A stretch of DNA of 60,600 nt from Lawsonibacter sp. (lineage in GTDB: Bacteria; Bacillota; Clostridia; Oscillospirales; Oscillospiraceae), in contig JAAWSG010000007.1 of assembly GCA_022801435.1 (NCBI GenBank), positions 1 through 60,600 on the forward strand, given 5' to 3'. Numbering within the stretch: position 1 is the first letter of the stretch; the number at the start of each line of letters is the position of its first letter. This document shows, in pieces, positions 17,216 through 26,351 of this stretch. The translations under genes and the position numbers were made by a program. The notes beneath the pieces were generated by a model, which ran no database searches, had not been told where the DNA came from, and saw only the letters and a program-made list of their open reading frames with translations.

Positions 17216-18280
17216 GTGGCCGGCGATTCCAAGACCGAAAAAGCGACACCAAAACGAAGACGGGACGAACGGAAAAAGGGCAACGTCCTGATGAGCAAGG
17301 ACGCGCTGGCCGTGGCCACCCTGCTGGGCAGTCTGGCGATGGTAATGGTCATGGGCGATGTGGTGCTGGAGCAGGTCTCCGCCCTGTTCATGCGGACCTT
17401 CCAAAATATCGCCGTGGTGGACGCGGAGATGTTTCCCGGAATGCTCAGCGAGCTGTTCAAAACCGGGGTGCTGGCACTGATTACCATGGCGGGCCCCTTC
17501 CTGGGCGTGACCGCCCTGCTGGCGGTGAGCGTCACCTTCTTCCAGACCAAGATGCTGGTCACCGGTGAGTCCATCCGCCCAAAATTCAGCCGCATCAACC
17601 CCCTCCAGGGCTTTAAACGCCTGTTTTCTCTGCGCAGTATTGTCGAGGCTTTCAAGAATTTGTTGAAGATCATCATTTTGATGTTCATCATCGTCAACTA
17701 TTTCAGAAGAGTGGCCCTGGGCTTCAGCCGGTTCCTGGATATGGACCTGTCCCAATCCTGCGCCATCCTCTTTAACGAGATCGTAACCCTCGTCTTTCAG
17801 ATCGCCATTGCCTTTACCATGCTCGCCTTCTTTGACTACCTGTACCAGTGGTGGGACTATGAGCGCCAGCTGCGCATGTCCAAGCAGGAGATCAAGGAGG
17901 AGTACAAACAGACCGAGGGCGACCCCCAGGTCAAGGGCAAGATCAAACAGATCCAGCGTCAGCGGGCCCAGCAGCGTATGATGCAGCAGGTACCCCAGGC
18001 CGACGTGGTGATCCGAAACCCCACCCACTTTGCCGTGGCCCTGCGCTATAAGCCGGAGGAGGACAACGCCCCGGTGGTGCTGGCCAAGGGCATGGATGAG
18101 CTGGCCCTGCGCATCGTCCGGATTGCGGAGGAGTCCCAGGTCTCGGTGGTGGAGAACGTCCCCCTGGCCCGGGCCCTCTATGCCAACGTAGACCTGGGCC
18201 GCGAGATCCCCCCCGAGCTGTACGGCCCGGTGGCGGAAATTCTTGTCTATGTGCTCAAGCTGGACCAGGAGGTCCCATAA
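17216..18280 (+). CDS. flhB: flagellar export switch protein FlhB
   Basis: FlhB sets the substrate-specificity switch from rod/hook to filament export. The 354 residues have a basic N-terminus (SKTEKATPKRRRDERKKGN), four membrane segments (about 28-50, 78-105, 140-165 and 185-210), and a C-terminal cytoplasmic domain with the self-cleavage motif Asn268-Pro-Thr-His271. The start is GTG. The presence of NPTH predicts normal autocleavage and interaction with FliK. Confidence 0.96.
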   Translation: MAGDSKTEKATPKRRRDERKKGNVLMSKDALAVATLLGSLAMVMVMGDVVLEQVSALFMRTFQNIAVVDAEMFPGMLSELFKTGVLALITMAGPFLGVTALLAVSVTFFQTKMLVTGESIRPKFSRINPLQGFKRLFSLRSIVEAFKNLLKIIILMFIIVNYFRRVALGFSRFLDMDLSQSCAILFNEIVTLVFQIAIAFTMLAFFDYLYQWWDYERQLRMSKQEIKEEYKQTEGDPQVKGKIKQIQRQRAQQRMMQQVPQADVVIRNPTHFAVALRYKPEEDNAPVVLAKGMDELALRIVRIAEESQVSVVENVPLARALYANVDLGREIPPELYGPVAEILVYVLKLDQEVP

Positions 18281-18337
18281 CATTGCGAATTGCGCCCGAA
18301 TTGCCGGGCGTTTCAATAGAGCGGAAAGGATGACACC

Positions 18338-20440
18338 ATGCGGCGTATCTTCCAAAACAGCATAGCCCTCCTGGTGGTTGTCATTGTCCTGTTCCTGGTC
18401 ATTCCCCTCCCCCCGCAGCTGCTGGACATCCTGCTGGTCATCAACATCTCCCTGTCCATCCTGATTCTGATGATCACCATGACCATCTCGGACGCCCTGG
18501 AGCTGTCCATCTTCCCCTCCCTGCTGCTGATTACTACCCTCTTCCGGCTGGGGCTGAACGTGTCCACCACCCGGCAGATTTTGGGCAACGCGGGCCAGGC
18601 GGGGACGGTCATCCTCTCCTTCGGCCAGCTGATTACCCAGGGCAATATCGTACTGGGCGTTATCATCTTCCTGATTATCGTCCTGATGCAGTTCATCGTC
18701 ATCACCAAGGGGGCGGAGCGTGTGGCCGAGGTGGCCGCCCGGTTCACCCTGGACGCCATGCCGGGCAAGCAGATGGCCATTGACGCCGACCTGAGCTCCG
18801 GCCTGATTAACGAGCAGCAGGCCCGGGAGCGCCGGGCTAAAATTCAGCGGGAGGCGGACTTCTACGGCGCGATGGACGGCGCCACCAAGATCGTCAAGGG
18901 CGACGCGGTGATGTCCATCATCATTACCGCGGTCAACTTCATCGGCGGGATGCTCATCGGCGCTATGACCGGGGTGACCAATGTGGTGGAGACCTACTCC
19001 ATCGCCACCATCGGCGACGGCCTGGTCTCTCAGCTGCCCTCCCTGATGATCTCCACCGCCACCGGCATGATTGTCACCCGCTCGGTATCCGAGGGGAGCC
19101 TGAACGCCGATGTGATTCAGCAGTTCACCCGCCAGCCCCGGGCCTTTATGACCGCCGGCATCATCCTCCTCTTTTTGGGGGTTATCCCCGGCACGCCCAC
19201 CATCCCCCTCATGCTGGTGGGAGCGGTCCTGGGGGTGCTGGGCTACATCATGAGCGGCCGTCAGGAGCAGCAGGCCGCCGCCGCCGCAGCAGCCCTCCCG
19301 GAGGAGGAGGGGCCGCCGGAGGAGACAGCCCCCCCGTCAGAGACCGACTACTACAAGGATATCAACAACGTCTACAGCCTGATTACCGTGGACCCCATTG
19401 AGATGGAGTTCGGGTACAGTCTGATTCCTCTGGTGGATGAGAACAGCGGCGGCAAGCTCATCAGCCGCATCGTCATCTTCCGCCGCCAGTACGCTCAGGA
19501 GATGGGCTTTGTCATCCCCTCCATCCGCCTGCACGACTCCTCCGTCCTGGGAACCAACCAGTACGTGGTGAAGATCAAGGGGGAGGAGGTGGCCCGGGGC
19601 GAGATTTTGGTGGACTACTACCTGGCCCTGGAGCCCGCCAACCCCGCCGGCGAGATTGACGGCATCGAGACCATCGAGCCCGCCTACGGCATCCCCTCCC
19701 GGTGGATTTTGCCGGAGAACAAGGAGATGGCGGAGATCTACGGCTACACCGTCATCGACCCCCTGTCCGTCATGCAGACCCACCTGAGCGAGGTGGTGCG
19801 CCGCCACGCCTATGAGCTGCTGGGCCGGGCGGAGGTCATCCAGCTGGTGGAGAACCTGAAGCGCATCTCCCCCGAGCTGGTGGAGGAGGCGGTCCCCGCG
19901 GTGCTCTCCTACGCCAACCTGGAGCGCATCCTCCGCAGCCTCCTGAAGGAGGGGGTCCCCATCCGGGACCTGGGCACTATTTTAGAGACCGCGGTGGACT
20001 CCCTGGCCAGCACCAAGGACCTGGATCTGGTCTGCGAGAACATCCGGGTGGCCCTCAGCCGCACCATCACCCGCCGCTTCTGCGAGCACGGCCAGCTCCG
20101 GGTGGTGACCCTGGACGCCGATGTGGAGAAGCGGGTCATCAGCTCCCTGAGCAAGAACGAGCAGGGCATCTATCTGGCCATGGGGCCCGACCTGATGCAG
20201 CAGATCGTCACCCAGCTGGGGGACTATCTGAAAAAATTCAACGACCTGTCCCAGACCCCTATCGTGCTCACCAGCCAGGTCATCCGCATCTACCTCAGCC
20301 GGATGCTCGCCCAGTTCTACCCCAACCTGTACGTCCTGTCCTTCAATGAGATTACCAGCGATGTGCAGATTCAGTCCCTGGGCAACATCACCCTGTCCAA
20401 GGACGCCGCCAGGCCCGAGCGAAAGGCGGCGCCGGTATGA
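18338..20440 (+). CDS. flhA: flagellar export gate protein FlhA
   Basis: FlhA is the large export-gate protein that docks substrates and chaperones. The 700 residues have an N-terminal membrane half (about 1-310) with the conserved cytoplasmic loop FTLDAMPGKQMAIDADLSSG, an Ala/Glu/Pro linker (about 310-340), and a four-subdomain cytoplasmic C-terminal half. The last 4 bases overlap the sigma-factor start. In Bacillus flhF and flhG would follow; here they do not. Confidence 0.97.
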   Translation: MRRIFQNSIALLVVVIVLFLVIPLPPQLLDILLVINISLSILILMITMTISDALELSIFPSLLLITTLFRLGLNVSTTRQILGNAGQAGTVILSFGQLITQGNIVLGVIIFLIIVLMQFIVITKGAERVAEVAARFTLDAMPGKQMAIDADLSSGLINEQQARERRAKIQREADFYGAMDGATKIVKGDAVMSIIITAVNFIGGMLIGAMTGVTNVVETYSIATIGDGLVSQLPSLMISTATGMIVTRSVSEGSLNADVIQQFTRQPRAFMTAGIILLFLGVIPGTPTIPLMLVGAVLGVLGYIMSGRQEQQAAAAAAALPEEEGPPEETAPPSETDYYKDINNVYSLITVDPIEMEFGYSLIPLVDENSGGKLISRIVIFRRQYAQEMGFVIPSIRLHDSSVLGTNQYVVKIKGEEVARGEILVDYYLALEPANPAGEIDGIETIEPAYGIPSRWILPENKEMAEIYGYTVIDPLSVMQTHLSEVVRRHAYELLGRAEVIQLVENLKRISPELVEEAVPAVLSYANLERILRSLLKEGVPIRDLGTILETAVDSLASTKDLDLVCENIRVALSRTITRRFCEHGQLRVVTLDADVEKRVISSLSKNEQGIYLAMGPDLMQQIVTQLGDYLKKFNDLSQTPIVLTSQVIRIYLSRMLAQFYPNLYVLSFNEITSDVQIQSLGNITLSKDAARPERKAAPV

Positions 20441-21234
20441 CGGGGGAGCGGCCCCGCTGGAGTGAGGAGCAGCTGGAGCGGCTCGCTCCGGAGGAGCTCT
20501 TCCAGCTCTACAAAAGCACCGGAAACGAGGAGCTGAAATGGCCCCTGGTCATGCGCTATGTGGGCCTGGTGCGCACCATCGCCCTCCAGGTCCGGGGCGT
20601 CTACAGCAGCTTCGCCCAGGTGGACGACATCATCAACGAGGGCGTGCTCGCCCTGATGAGCGCGGTGGACAAATTTGACCCGGATAAGGGCATCAAATTT
20701 GAGACCTACGTGTCCAAGCGCATCCGGGGGGCCATCATTGACCTGGCCCGCCGGCAGGACTGGGTGCCCCGCAGCGTGCGCCGGAAGGCCCGGGAGATCG
20801 ACCAGGCCAGCAGCGAGCTGTTCTCCGAGCTGGGGCGCTACCCCACCGATGAGGAGATGGCCAGCCGCCTGGGGGTGAGCCAGAGCCAGTACCAGGAGGA
20901 CCTGGCCAGCGCGTCCCTGTGCAATCTCCTCTCCCTGGACGCCATGTTTGAGGAGCGGGAGCAGGGGGCGGCGGAGGTCCCGGACATCGCTCCGGATAAC
21001 CGCCCCGAGGACTCGGTCCTGCACCAGGAGCTGCTGCATACCCTGGCCCAGGGAATCCAGTCCCTGCGGGAGAATGAACAGATGGTCATCTCCCTCTACT
21101 ATCAAAAAAGTCTCAGCATGAAGGAGATCGCCCAGGTGATGGAGGTCAGCGAGCCTCGCATCTCCCAGCTCCACTCCCGGGCCATCCAGAAGCTGAAGCT
21201 GTATATGAACCAATATATGACCGGCGGGAACTGA
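20437..21234 (+). CDS. fliA: flagellar RNA polymerase sigma-28 factor (FliA/SigD)
   Basis: This sigma factor directs late flagellar genes. In the 265-residue protein, region 2 is seen as DDIINEGVLALMSAVDKFDP and FETYVSKRIRGAIIDLARRQ (residues about 64-110). Region 3 holds ELGRYPTDEEMASRLGVS. Region 4 holds SLSMKEIAQVMEVSEPRISQ with a helix-turn-helix. No FlgM anti-sigma gene is in the window. Likely targets here are the promoters before fliD and the YjfB-type gene. Confidence 0.95.
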   Translation: MTGERPRWSEEQLERLAPEELFQLYKSTGNEELKWPLVMRYVGLVRTIALQVRGVYSSFAQVDDIINEGVLALMSAVDKFDPDKGIKFETYVSKRIRGAIIDLARRQDWVPRSVRRKAREIDQASSELFSELGRYPTDEEMASRLGVSQSQYQEDLASASLCNLLSLDAMFEEREQGAAEVPDIAPDNRPEDSVLHQELLHTLAQGIQSLRENEQMVISLYYQKSLSMKEIAQVMEVSEPRISQLHSRAIQKLKLYMNQYMTGGN

Positions 21235-21262
21235 GCCGGCAGGATGAGAGGAGCGTTTTTCC

Positions 21263-22018
21263 ATGGTCAAAGGCTTTTATAATCTGACCTCCGGGATGCT
21301 GTCCCAGGGCCGGAGGCTGGATGTGGTGGCCAATAACATCACCAACGTCAGCACCGCCGGCTTCAAAGCGGAGCGCTACACCGACAGCACCTTTGACGAG
21401 GTAATGCTGATCCGCATCGGAAACAAGCTGAAAAACCAGTATGCGGAGATGGGGACGGTCCAGAGCCACATCCTGGCCCCCGACCAGTTCTATACCGATT
21501 TTGAGCAGGGCGCCCCCGAGGAGACCACCCTGCCCCTGGACTTCGCCATCCTTGGAGAGGGATTTTTTGCCATCCAGAACGAGGACGGAACCGTCTACAC
21601 CCGGTCGGGGAGCTTTACCCTGGACAATGAGGGGTATCTCTGCCTGTCCGAGTTTGGCCGGGTGCTGGACCCGGAGGGGAACCCCATCCAGCTCCCCACT
21701 GACAAGATCGAGGGGGACCGGCTGGGCAACATCTACACCCAGGACGGCGAAACCCTCCTGGGGACCCTGGGAGTCTACGTCTTCCCGGACAACGGGGCCC
21801 TGGAGCGGGATGAGCGGGGCTTCTTTGTGGGCGAGGGGGCGCAGGTGAGCCAGGACGCCCAGATCCTCCATAAATATGTGGAGCGCTCCAATGTGGATAT
21901 GGTGCGGGAGATGGTCAACATGATGACCGCCCAGCGCGCCCTCCAGAGCGCGGGCCAGATGAGCAAAATGTATGACCAGGTTATCAGCCGCATCACCAAC
22001 GACATCGGGCGGCTGTAA
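21263..22018 (+). CDS. flgF: flagellar rod protein, FlgF/FlgG family (FlgF-like)
   Basis: This is a rod protein of the hook-basal-body family. The N-terminus has LDVVANNITNVSTAGFKAER and the C-terminus NVDMVREMVNMMTAQRALQS, with a beta-rich core containing ILGEGFFAIQNEDGTVYTRSGSF. The length of 251 residues fits proximal or distal rod proteins. It precedes a second paralogue. The name FlgF rather than FlgG (FlhO/FlhP in Bacillus) is a positional choice. Confidence 0.85.
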   Translation: MVKGFYNLTSGMLSQGRRLDVVANNITNVSTAGFKAERYTDSTFDEVMLIRIGNKLKNQYAEMGTVQSHILAPDQFYTDFEQGAPEETTLPLDFAILGEGFFAIQNEDGTVYTRSGSFTLDNEGYLCLSEFGRVLDPEGNPIQLPTDKIEGDRLGNIYTQDGETLLGTLGVYVFPDNGALERDERGFFVGEGAQVSQDAQILHKYVERSNVDMVREMVNMMTAQRALQSAGQMSKMYDQVISRITNDIGRL

Positions 22019-22078
22019 GACGGAGAGCCTGAATGGGAGAAAAACCTCCAATTTGGAAGGAAAGGGTGAGGCAGCGAA

Positions 22079-22858
22079 ATGAATATGTCCTTTTTTAACG
22101 CCGCGGTGGGGGCGCAGCAGCAGCAGCAGCGGATGAATGTCCAGGCCAACAATATCGCCAACGTCAATACCCACGGCTTCAAGGCGGAGCGCGCCACCTT
22201 TGCCCAGCTCATGTACCGGGATGTCATTGGCATCGACGGGGAGGAGCTGCCCAAGGGGACCGGGACCCGCATGATTAAGGCCAGCGTGGACTTTAACAGC
22301 GGCCCCTACCGGGATACGGGGCGCACCTATGACTTCGCCATCGAGGGGGACGGCTTTTTTGGCCTGTACGACCCCTCCGACGGGGAGGTCACCTTCACCC
22401 GGGACGGGGGCTTCACCATCGCCCAGTTCTGGGTCCCTCCAGCGGAGGACGCGGAGCCCGAGATCGACCCCGAGACCGGTGAAGAGATAGAGCCCCAGCC
22501 CACAGTGGAGTGGCGGCTGACCGACAACGAGGGGCGTTGCGTGCTGGACTCTTTGGGGAACTTTATCCGCATCGACCTGGAGGACAAGGAGGCGGAGCTG
22601 GACGTGGGCGTCTTTGACTACACCATCCGGGACGGGATGCTCCACGCGGACAGCTGCCGGTTCATCCCCATCGACAAGAACGGGAATCTCTACCTGGGGA
22701 CGGGCAAGGTCCACCGGGGAATGCTGGAGATGTCCAATGTGGACCTGACCCAGGAGTTCATCAAGGTGATCGAGTCCCAGCGGGCCTTTAGCTTCGCCCT
22801 GCGCATGGCCACCGTCACGGATGAGATCGAAACCACCATCAACAACCTGAGAGGTTAA
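22079..22858 (+). CDS. flgG: flagellar rod protein, FlgG family
   Basis: This is the second rod paralogue of 259 residues, with MNVQANNIANVNTHGFKAER near the start and NVDLTQEFIKVIESQRAFSF near the end. It carries an acidic Pro/Glu insertion in the core (around residues 122-142, EDAEPEIDPETGEEIEPQP) that is not typical of the family and may be surface-exposed. SDs upstream are AAGGAAAGGG and GAGG. Confidence 0.87.
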   Translation: MNMSFFNAAVGAQQQQQRMNVQANNIANVNTHGFKAERATFAQLMYRDVIGIDGEELPKGTGTRMIKASVDFNSGPYRDTGRTYDFAIEGDGFFGLYDPSDGEVTFTRDGGFTIAQFWVPPAEDAEPEIDPETGEEIEPQPTVEWRLTDNEGRCVLDSLGNFIRIDLEDKEAELDVGVFDYTIRDGMLHADSCRFIPIDKNGNLYLGTGKVHRGMLEMSNVDLTQEFIKVIESQRAFSFALRMATVTDEIETTINNLRG

Positions 22859-22873
22859 ACAGGAGGCGCGGAT

Positions 22874-23500
22874 ATGATCATTAAAAATTATAACCAGTTG
22901 TCCTCTCTCGAAATCGATACCCTGCGGGAGATCGGCAGCATCGGAACGGGAAACGCGGCCACCGCCCTGTCCCAGATGCTGAACCGGGAGGTGCGCATCA
23001 CCCTGCCCGAGGTGCGCATTATGGAGTATAATGAGGCCATCGAGTGGATCGGCGGCCCCGAGGCGGTGACCGCCGGCGTGCTGGTGAAGATGGGCGGCCA
23101 GCTCAGCGGCATCATGCTGTCGGTCCAGAACCTGGAGTTCGTCAACCTGGTGATGAACAGTATGTTCAACGAGCATGTGGACAGCTTTGAGAACCTGGGC
23201 GAGCTGGGCCAGTCGGGTATGGTCGAGATCGGGAATATTATGATCTCCACCTTTATCAACGCCCTGGCCGGTCTGGCCGGCATCCAGGTGGAGCTGACCG
23301 TGCCCGCCTTCGCGGTGGACATGCAGGGCGCCATCCTGGCCGTCCCCATGGCGGAGTACGGCGGTATGTCCGACTACCTGATGACCATAGGCGGAAATTT
23401 CGTGTGTGACGATAAGCAGGTCCCCTGCCGCCTGCTGCTGTCCCCCGATCTGCGCTCTCTGAATTTCTTACTGAGGAAGCTGGGCGTCAGCGATGAGTGA
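22874..23500 (+). CDS. cheC: CheY-P phosphatase CheC
   Basis: CheC removes phosphate from CheY-P and, when bound to CheD, helps adaptation. The 208-residue protein has two pseudo-symmetric active-site helices. The first reads DTLREIGSIGTGNAATAL, so the expected Asn is Ser22 after Glu19. The second has the intact Glu118/Asn121 pair (MVEIGNIMI). Activity is therefore predicted to rest on the second site. cheD overlaps its last 8 bases. Confidence 0.93.
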   Translation: MIIKNYNQLSSLEIDTLREIGSIGTGNAATALSQMLNREVRITLPEVRIMEYNEAIEWIGGPEAVTAGVLVKMGGQLSGIMLSVQNLEFVNLVMNSMFNEHVDSFENLGELGQSGMVEIGNIMISTFINALAGLAGIQVELTVPAFAVDMQGAILAVPMAEYGGMSDYLMTIGGNFVCDDKQVPCRLLLSPDLRSLNFLLRKLGVSDE

Positions 23501-23975
23501 CAAGAAGCTGACGGTAGGGATTGCGGACATGAAGATAGCCCAGGGGAGCGGTGTGCTGATCACCTACGCTCTGGGGTCCTGCATCGGTCTGTGCTTCCAC
23601 GACCCAAGGCTCCATCTGGGGGCACTGCTGCATATCATGCTCCCGCTGAATATGGAGGCAGGCAGAAAAAATCCGCTGAAATACGCGGATACGGGGATCC
23701 GGGAGACCTTGAAGCAGCTGGAGCAGAAGGGCGCCTCCCGCAGCCGGATGGTCATCAAGATCGCCGGCGGCGCCAAAATGTTCGAGGTGAGCGGAAACAG
23801 CTTGGGAAACATCGGCCAGCGGAATATTGAGAGCGTCCACACCATCCTCCGCCAGGAGGGGCTCCGCCTGAGCGCGGAAAATGTGGGGGGAAAGGTTGCC
23901 CGCACGCTCCTCTTTGACGTGGTCACCGGGCAGGCCTGCATCCGGTCCTATGGCCAGAAGGATATCATATTCTAA
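23493..23975 (+). CDS. cheD: chemoreceptor glutamine deamidase CheD
   Basis: CheD deamidates receptor glutamines and binds CheC. The conserved catalytic Cys30 (ALGSCIGLC) and His47 (LLHIMLP) are present, and KIAGGAKMF follows in the core. At 160 residues it has the family length. It overlaps cheC by 8 bp, in keeping with their stoichiometric partnership. Confidence 0.95.
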   Translation: MSDKKLTVGIADMKIAQGSGVLITYALGSCIGLCFHDPRLHLGALLHIMLPLNMEAGRKNPLKYADTGIRETLKQLEQKGASRSRMVIKIAGGAKMFEVSGNSLGNIGQRNIESVHTILRQEGLRLSAENVGGKVARTLLFDVVTGQACIRSYGQKDIIF

Positions 23976-24050
23976 AACTGCCAGCGCATCAAAAACCTTG
24001 ACCCGCATGTGGGCGCGGAAGGAATTTTTTAGGAGATAGGAGTGTCAGCT

Positions 24051-24971
24051 ATGGCCGAGGAGCACAACAGCGGGATCCTTCTGGAGTCCGGCACCAACGA
24101 GATCGAGATCATGGAGTTCACCATCAATGGGAACCTGTACGGTATCAATGTGGCCAAGGTGCGGGAGATCATTATGTCCGCAGAGGTCAAGGCCATGCCC
24201 CACGCCCACCCGGCGGTGGAGGGAATTTTCAAACCCCGGGACATTGTCATCACGGTGGTCGACCTGCCCGCGTACCTGGGGGTGCAGATGGAGAAGGGTG
24301 AAAAAGACCTGTTCATCATCACCAACTTCAACAAAATGTACATCGCCTTCCGGGTGAATACGGTGGAGTGTATCAGCCGCATCTCCTGGACGGACATCCA
24401 TAAGCCGGACAAGACGGTCTCCGGCGGCTCCGAGGGGGTGGCCACCGGCATCGCCCAGTGCGGCAAGGACCTGGTCACCATCCTGGATTTCGAGCGCATT
24501 GTGGCGGAGATCGCCCCCGAGACCACCATCCAGATGGACGAGATCGACCAGATGGGCCCCCGTCCCCGGAGCGACGCGCCCATCTGGATCGCGGAGGACT
24601 CCATCCTGCTGTCCAAGATGATCGAGAACTGCCTGCGCAAGGCGGGGTATGCCAACCTGCGGATGTTCTCCAACGGACAGGAGCTGTGGGACAGCCTGAA
24701 CGCCCTGCCCAGGGATGTCAAGCTGTCTCAGGAGGTGGCGCTGGTCATCACCGACATCGAGATGCCCCAGATGGACGGACACCGGCTGACCAAGCTGATT
24801 AAGAGCCACCAGCGGTTTGCCCCCATCCCGCTGATTATTTTCTCCTCCCTCATCAGTGAGGAGATGCGGATCAAGGGCCGCCAGCTGGGCGCGGATGAGC
24901 AGATGAGCAAGCCGGAGATCGGCCATTTGGTGGATGTGATGGACCATCTTCTGGAATCACAGGGAAAATGA
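24051..24971 (+). CDS. cheV: chemotaxis coupling protein CheV (CheW-receiver)
   Basis: CheV joins a CheW coupling domain (residues about 10-165, IMEFTINGNLYGINVAKVRE) to a receiver domain (about 178-306). Phospho-acceptor Asp235 lies in VITDIEMPQMDG, and Lys is present in MSKPEIG near the end. The ATG at 24051 has an ATAGGAG SD eight bases upstream; an in-frame GTG three codons earlier overlaps that SD. With no cheW in the window, CheV may be the main local coupling protein. Confidence 0.94.
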   Translation: MAEEHNSGILLESGTNEIEIMEFTINGNLYGINVAKVREIIMSAEVKAMPHAHPAVEGIFKPRDIVITVVDLPAYLGVQMEKGEKDLFIITNFNKMYIAFRVNTVECISRISWTDIHKPDKTVSGGSEGVATGIAQCGKDLVTILDFERIVAEIAPETTIQMDEIDQMGPRPRSDAPIWIAEDSILLSKMIENCLRKAGYANLRMFSNGQELWDSLNALPRDVKLSQEVALVITDIEMPQMDGHRLTKLIKSHQRFAPIPLIIFSSLISEEMRIKGRQLGADEQMSKPEIGHLVDVMDHLLESQGK

Positions 24972-24982
24972 GGCGGTGACCT

Positions 24983-26302
24983 ATGACAAGTAACAAGTAT
25001 ATTGTCCGGCAGCCCATCAAGAATCAGAGCAGCCAGATCATCGGCTATGAGATCCGCTACTACGGAGAGAATCAAGCCTACAGCAGCGAGGGGCCCACCA
25101 GCAGCGACTTTGCCGCAGCTGACGCCATCTACAGCTTCCTGACTCAGAACACGGATAAGGTGCTGAAGGGCTCCCTGAACTTTATGACCTTCACCACCAA
25201 CCTGCTGATGAAGCAGACCCCCAAGCTCTTCGACTGCCACGACCTGGTCATTCAGGTGGACGACAGCGTGATTATCAACCCCCTGGCCATGCGGTTTGTG
25301 GAGCGGTACTCCAAGGAGGGGTACAAGATCGCGGTGAACGATTTCCAGTTCTCCCCCCGGTACTTCTCCATTATTGACAAATTCGACTACATCAAGATCA
25401 ACTTCAAGACCATCACCGACTCCAGCATCCACAATATCGTGGAGGTGGCCCACAGTATGCACAAGCAATGCGTCGCCACCAATGTGGACACCGAGGAGCT
25501 GTATCAGAAGGCCTTCAAGATGGAGGTGGACGCTATAGAGGGGCAATGGGTGGCGGAAAACCTGTTCACTACGGTCCACTCCAGCAGCTACCTCCAGAGC
25601 AACTTCTTCCGCCTGATGATCGCCATCAACGAGGACGAGCCCAACGTGGACGCCATCGAGCAGCTGATCTCCATGGACGCCATGCTGACCTACAGCCTGC
25701 TGAAGATCGTCAACTCGGGATATTTCGCCCTGCGCAACCAGGCCACTACCGTGCATCAGGCCATTGTGGTCATGGGCCTGGGGCAGCTGAGGCAGTGGAT
25801 CTACCTGCTGGGGGTCAACAACGAGGAGGGCGGCAGCGACAGTGACCAGGAGGAGTTCCTGAAGCTGTCCTTCATGCGGGCGAGCTTTTGCAGCGAGCTG
25901 ATGAAGCTGGCCAAAAACATGCCCATCTCCCGGAACGATGCCTATCTGATGGGGATGTTCTCCACATTGAAGTACCTGATCGACGCGCCTATGGAGGAGC
26001 TGCTGGTCGACCTGCCCATCACCCAGGAGGTTAAGGACGCGCTGCTCTACGGGACCGGCAGGTGCGGCACGCTGTACAACCTGGTGCGCAGCTATGAGCG
26101 GGCGGACTGGGGGGCCATTGAGGCAATGGCGAAGGAGCTGGAGATCTCCGTTGACCTGCTGACCAACACCTATTTCCAGTGCCTGGAAGAGGTGAACGAC
26201 ATCTGGCGTCAGCTGATTGAGGTGGGGGACCTGTCCTCCCAGCCGGCGCCGCCCCCCCAGGAGACCGCAGCGCCTGCTGAGCCAGCGGCGCCTGTGGGAT
26301 AG
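24983..26302 (+). CDS. EAL-HDOD domain signalling protein, catalytically degenerate EAL
   Basis: This protein of 439 residues resembles the YuxH/CdgJ family. An EAL-type domain covers about 1-200 (RQPIKNQSSQIIGYEIRYYG). The EAL/ELL triplet is EIR, and the usual DDF metal-binding motif is NDF, so phosphodiesterase activity is unlikely. An HDOD domain covers about 205-405 (MDAMLTYSLLKIVNSGYFAL). The C-terminal tail is Pro/Ala-rich. Members of this family control motility in other bacteria. It closes the fla/che operon, 11 bp after cheV. Confidence 0.88.
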   Translation: MTSNKYIVRQPIKNQSSQIIGYEIRYYGENQAYSSEGPTSSDFAAADAIYSFLTQNTDKVLKGSLNFMTFTTNLLMKQTPKLFDCHDLVIQVDDSVIINPLAMRFVERYSKEGYKIAVNDFQFSPRYFSIIDKFDYIKINFKTITDSSIHNIVEVAHSMHKQCVATNVDTEELYQKAFKMEVDAIEGQWVAENLFTTVHSSSYLQSNFFRLMIAINEDEPNVDAIEQLISMDAMLTYSLLKIVNSGYFALRNQATTVHQAIVVMGLGQLRQWIYLLGVNNEEGGSDSDQEEFLKLSFMRASFCSELMKLAKNMPISRNDAYLMGMFSTLKYLIDAPMEELLVDLPITQEVKDALLYGTGRCGTLYNLVRSYERADWGAIEAMAKELEISVDLLTNTYFQCLEEVNDIWRQLIEVGDLSSQPAPPPQETAAPAEPAAPVG

Positions 26303-26310
26303 AAAAAAAT

Positions 26311-26351
26311 ACCGCGGAGACCTGTTGTGTGACAGGACTCCGCGGTTTTTT
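26311..26351. terminator. bidirectional intrinsic terminator ending the fla/che operon
   Basis: The arms ACCGCGGAG-A-CCTGT and ACAGG-A-CTCCGCGGT pair around a short loop. A T-run follows on the + strand and an A-run precedes the stem, so it also works on the - strand. The stop codon of the converging ComFB gene lies at its edge. Confidence 0.9.
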
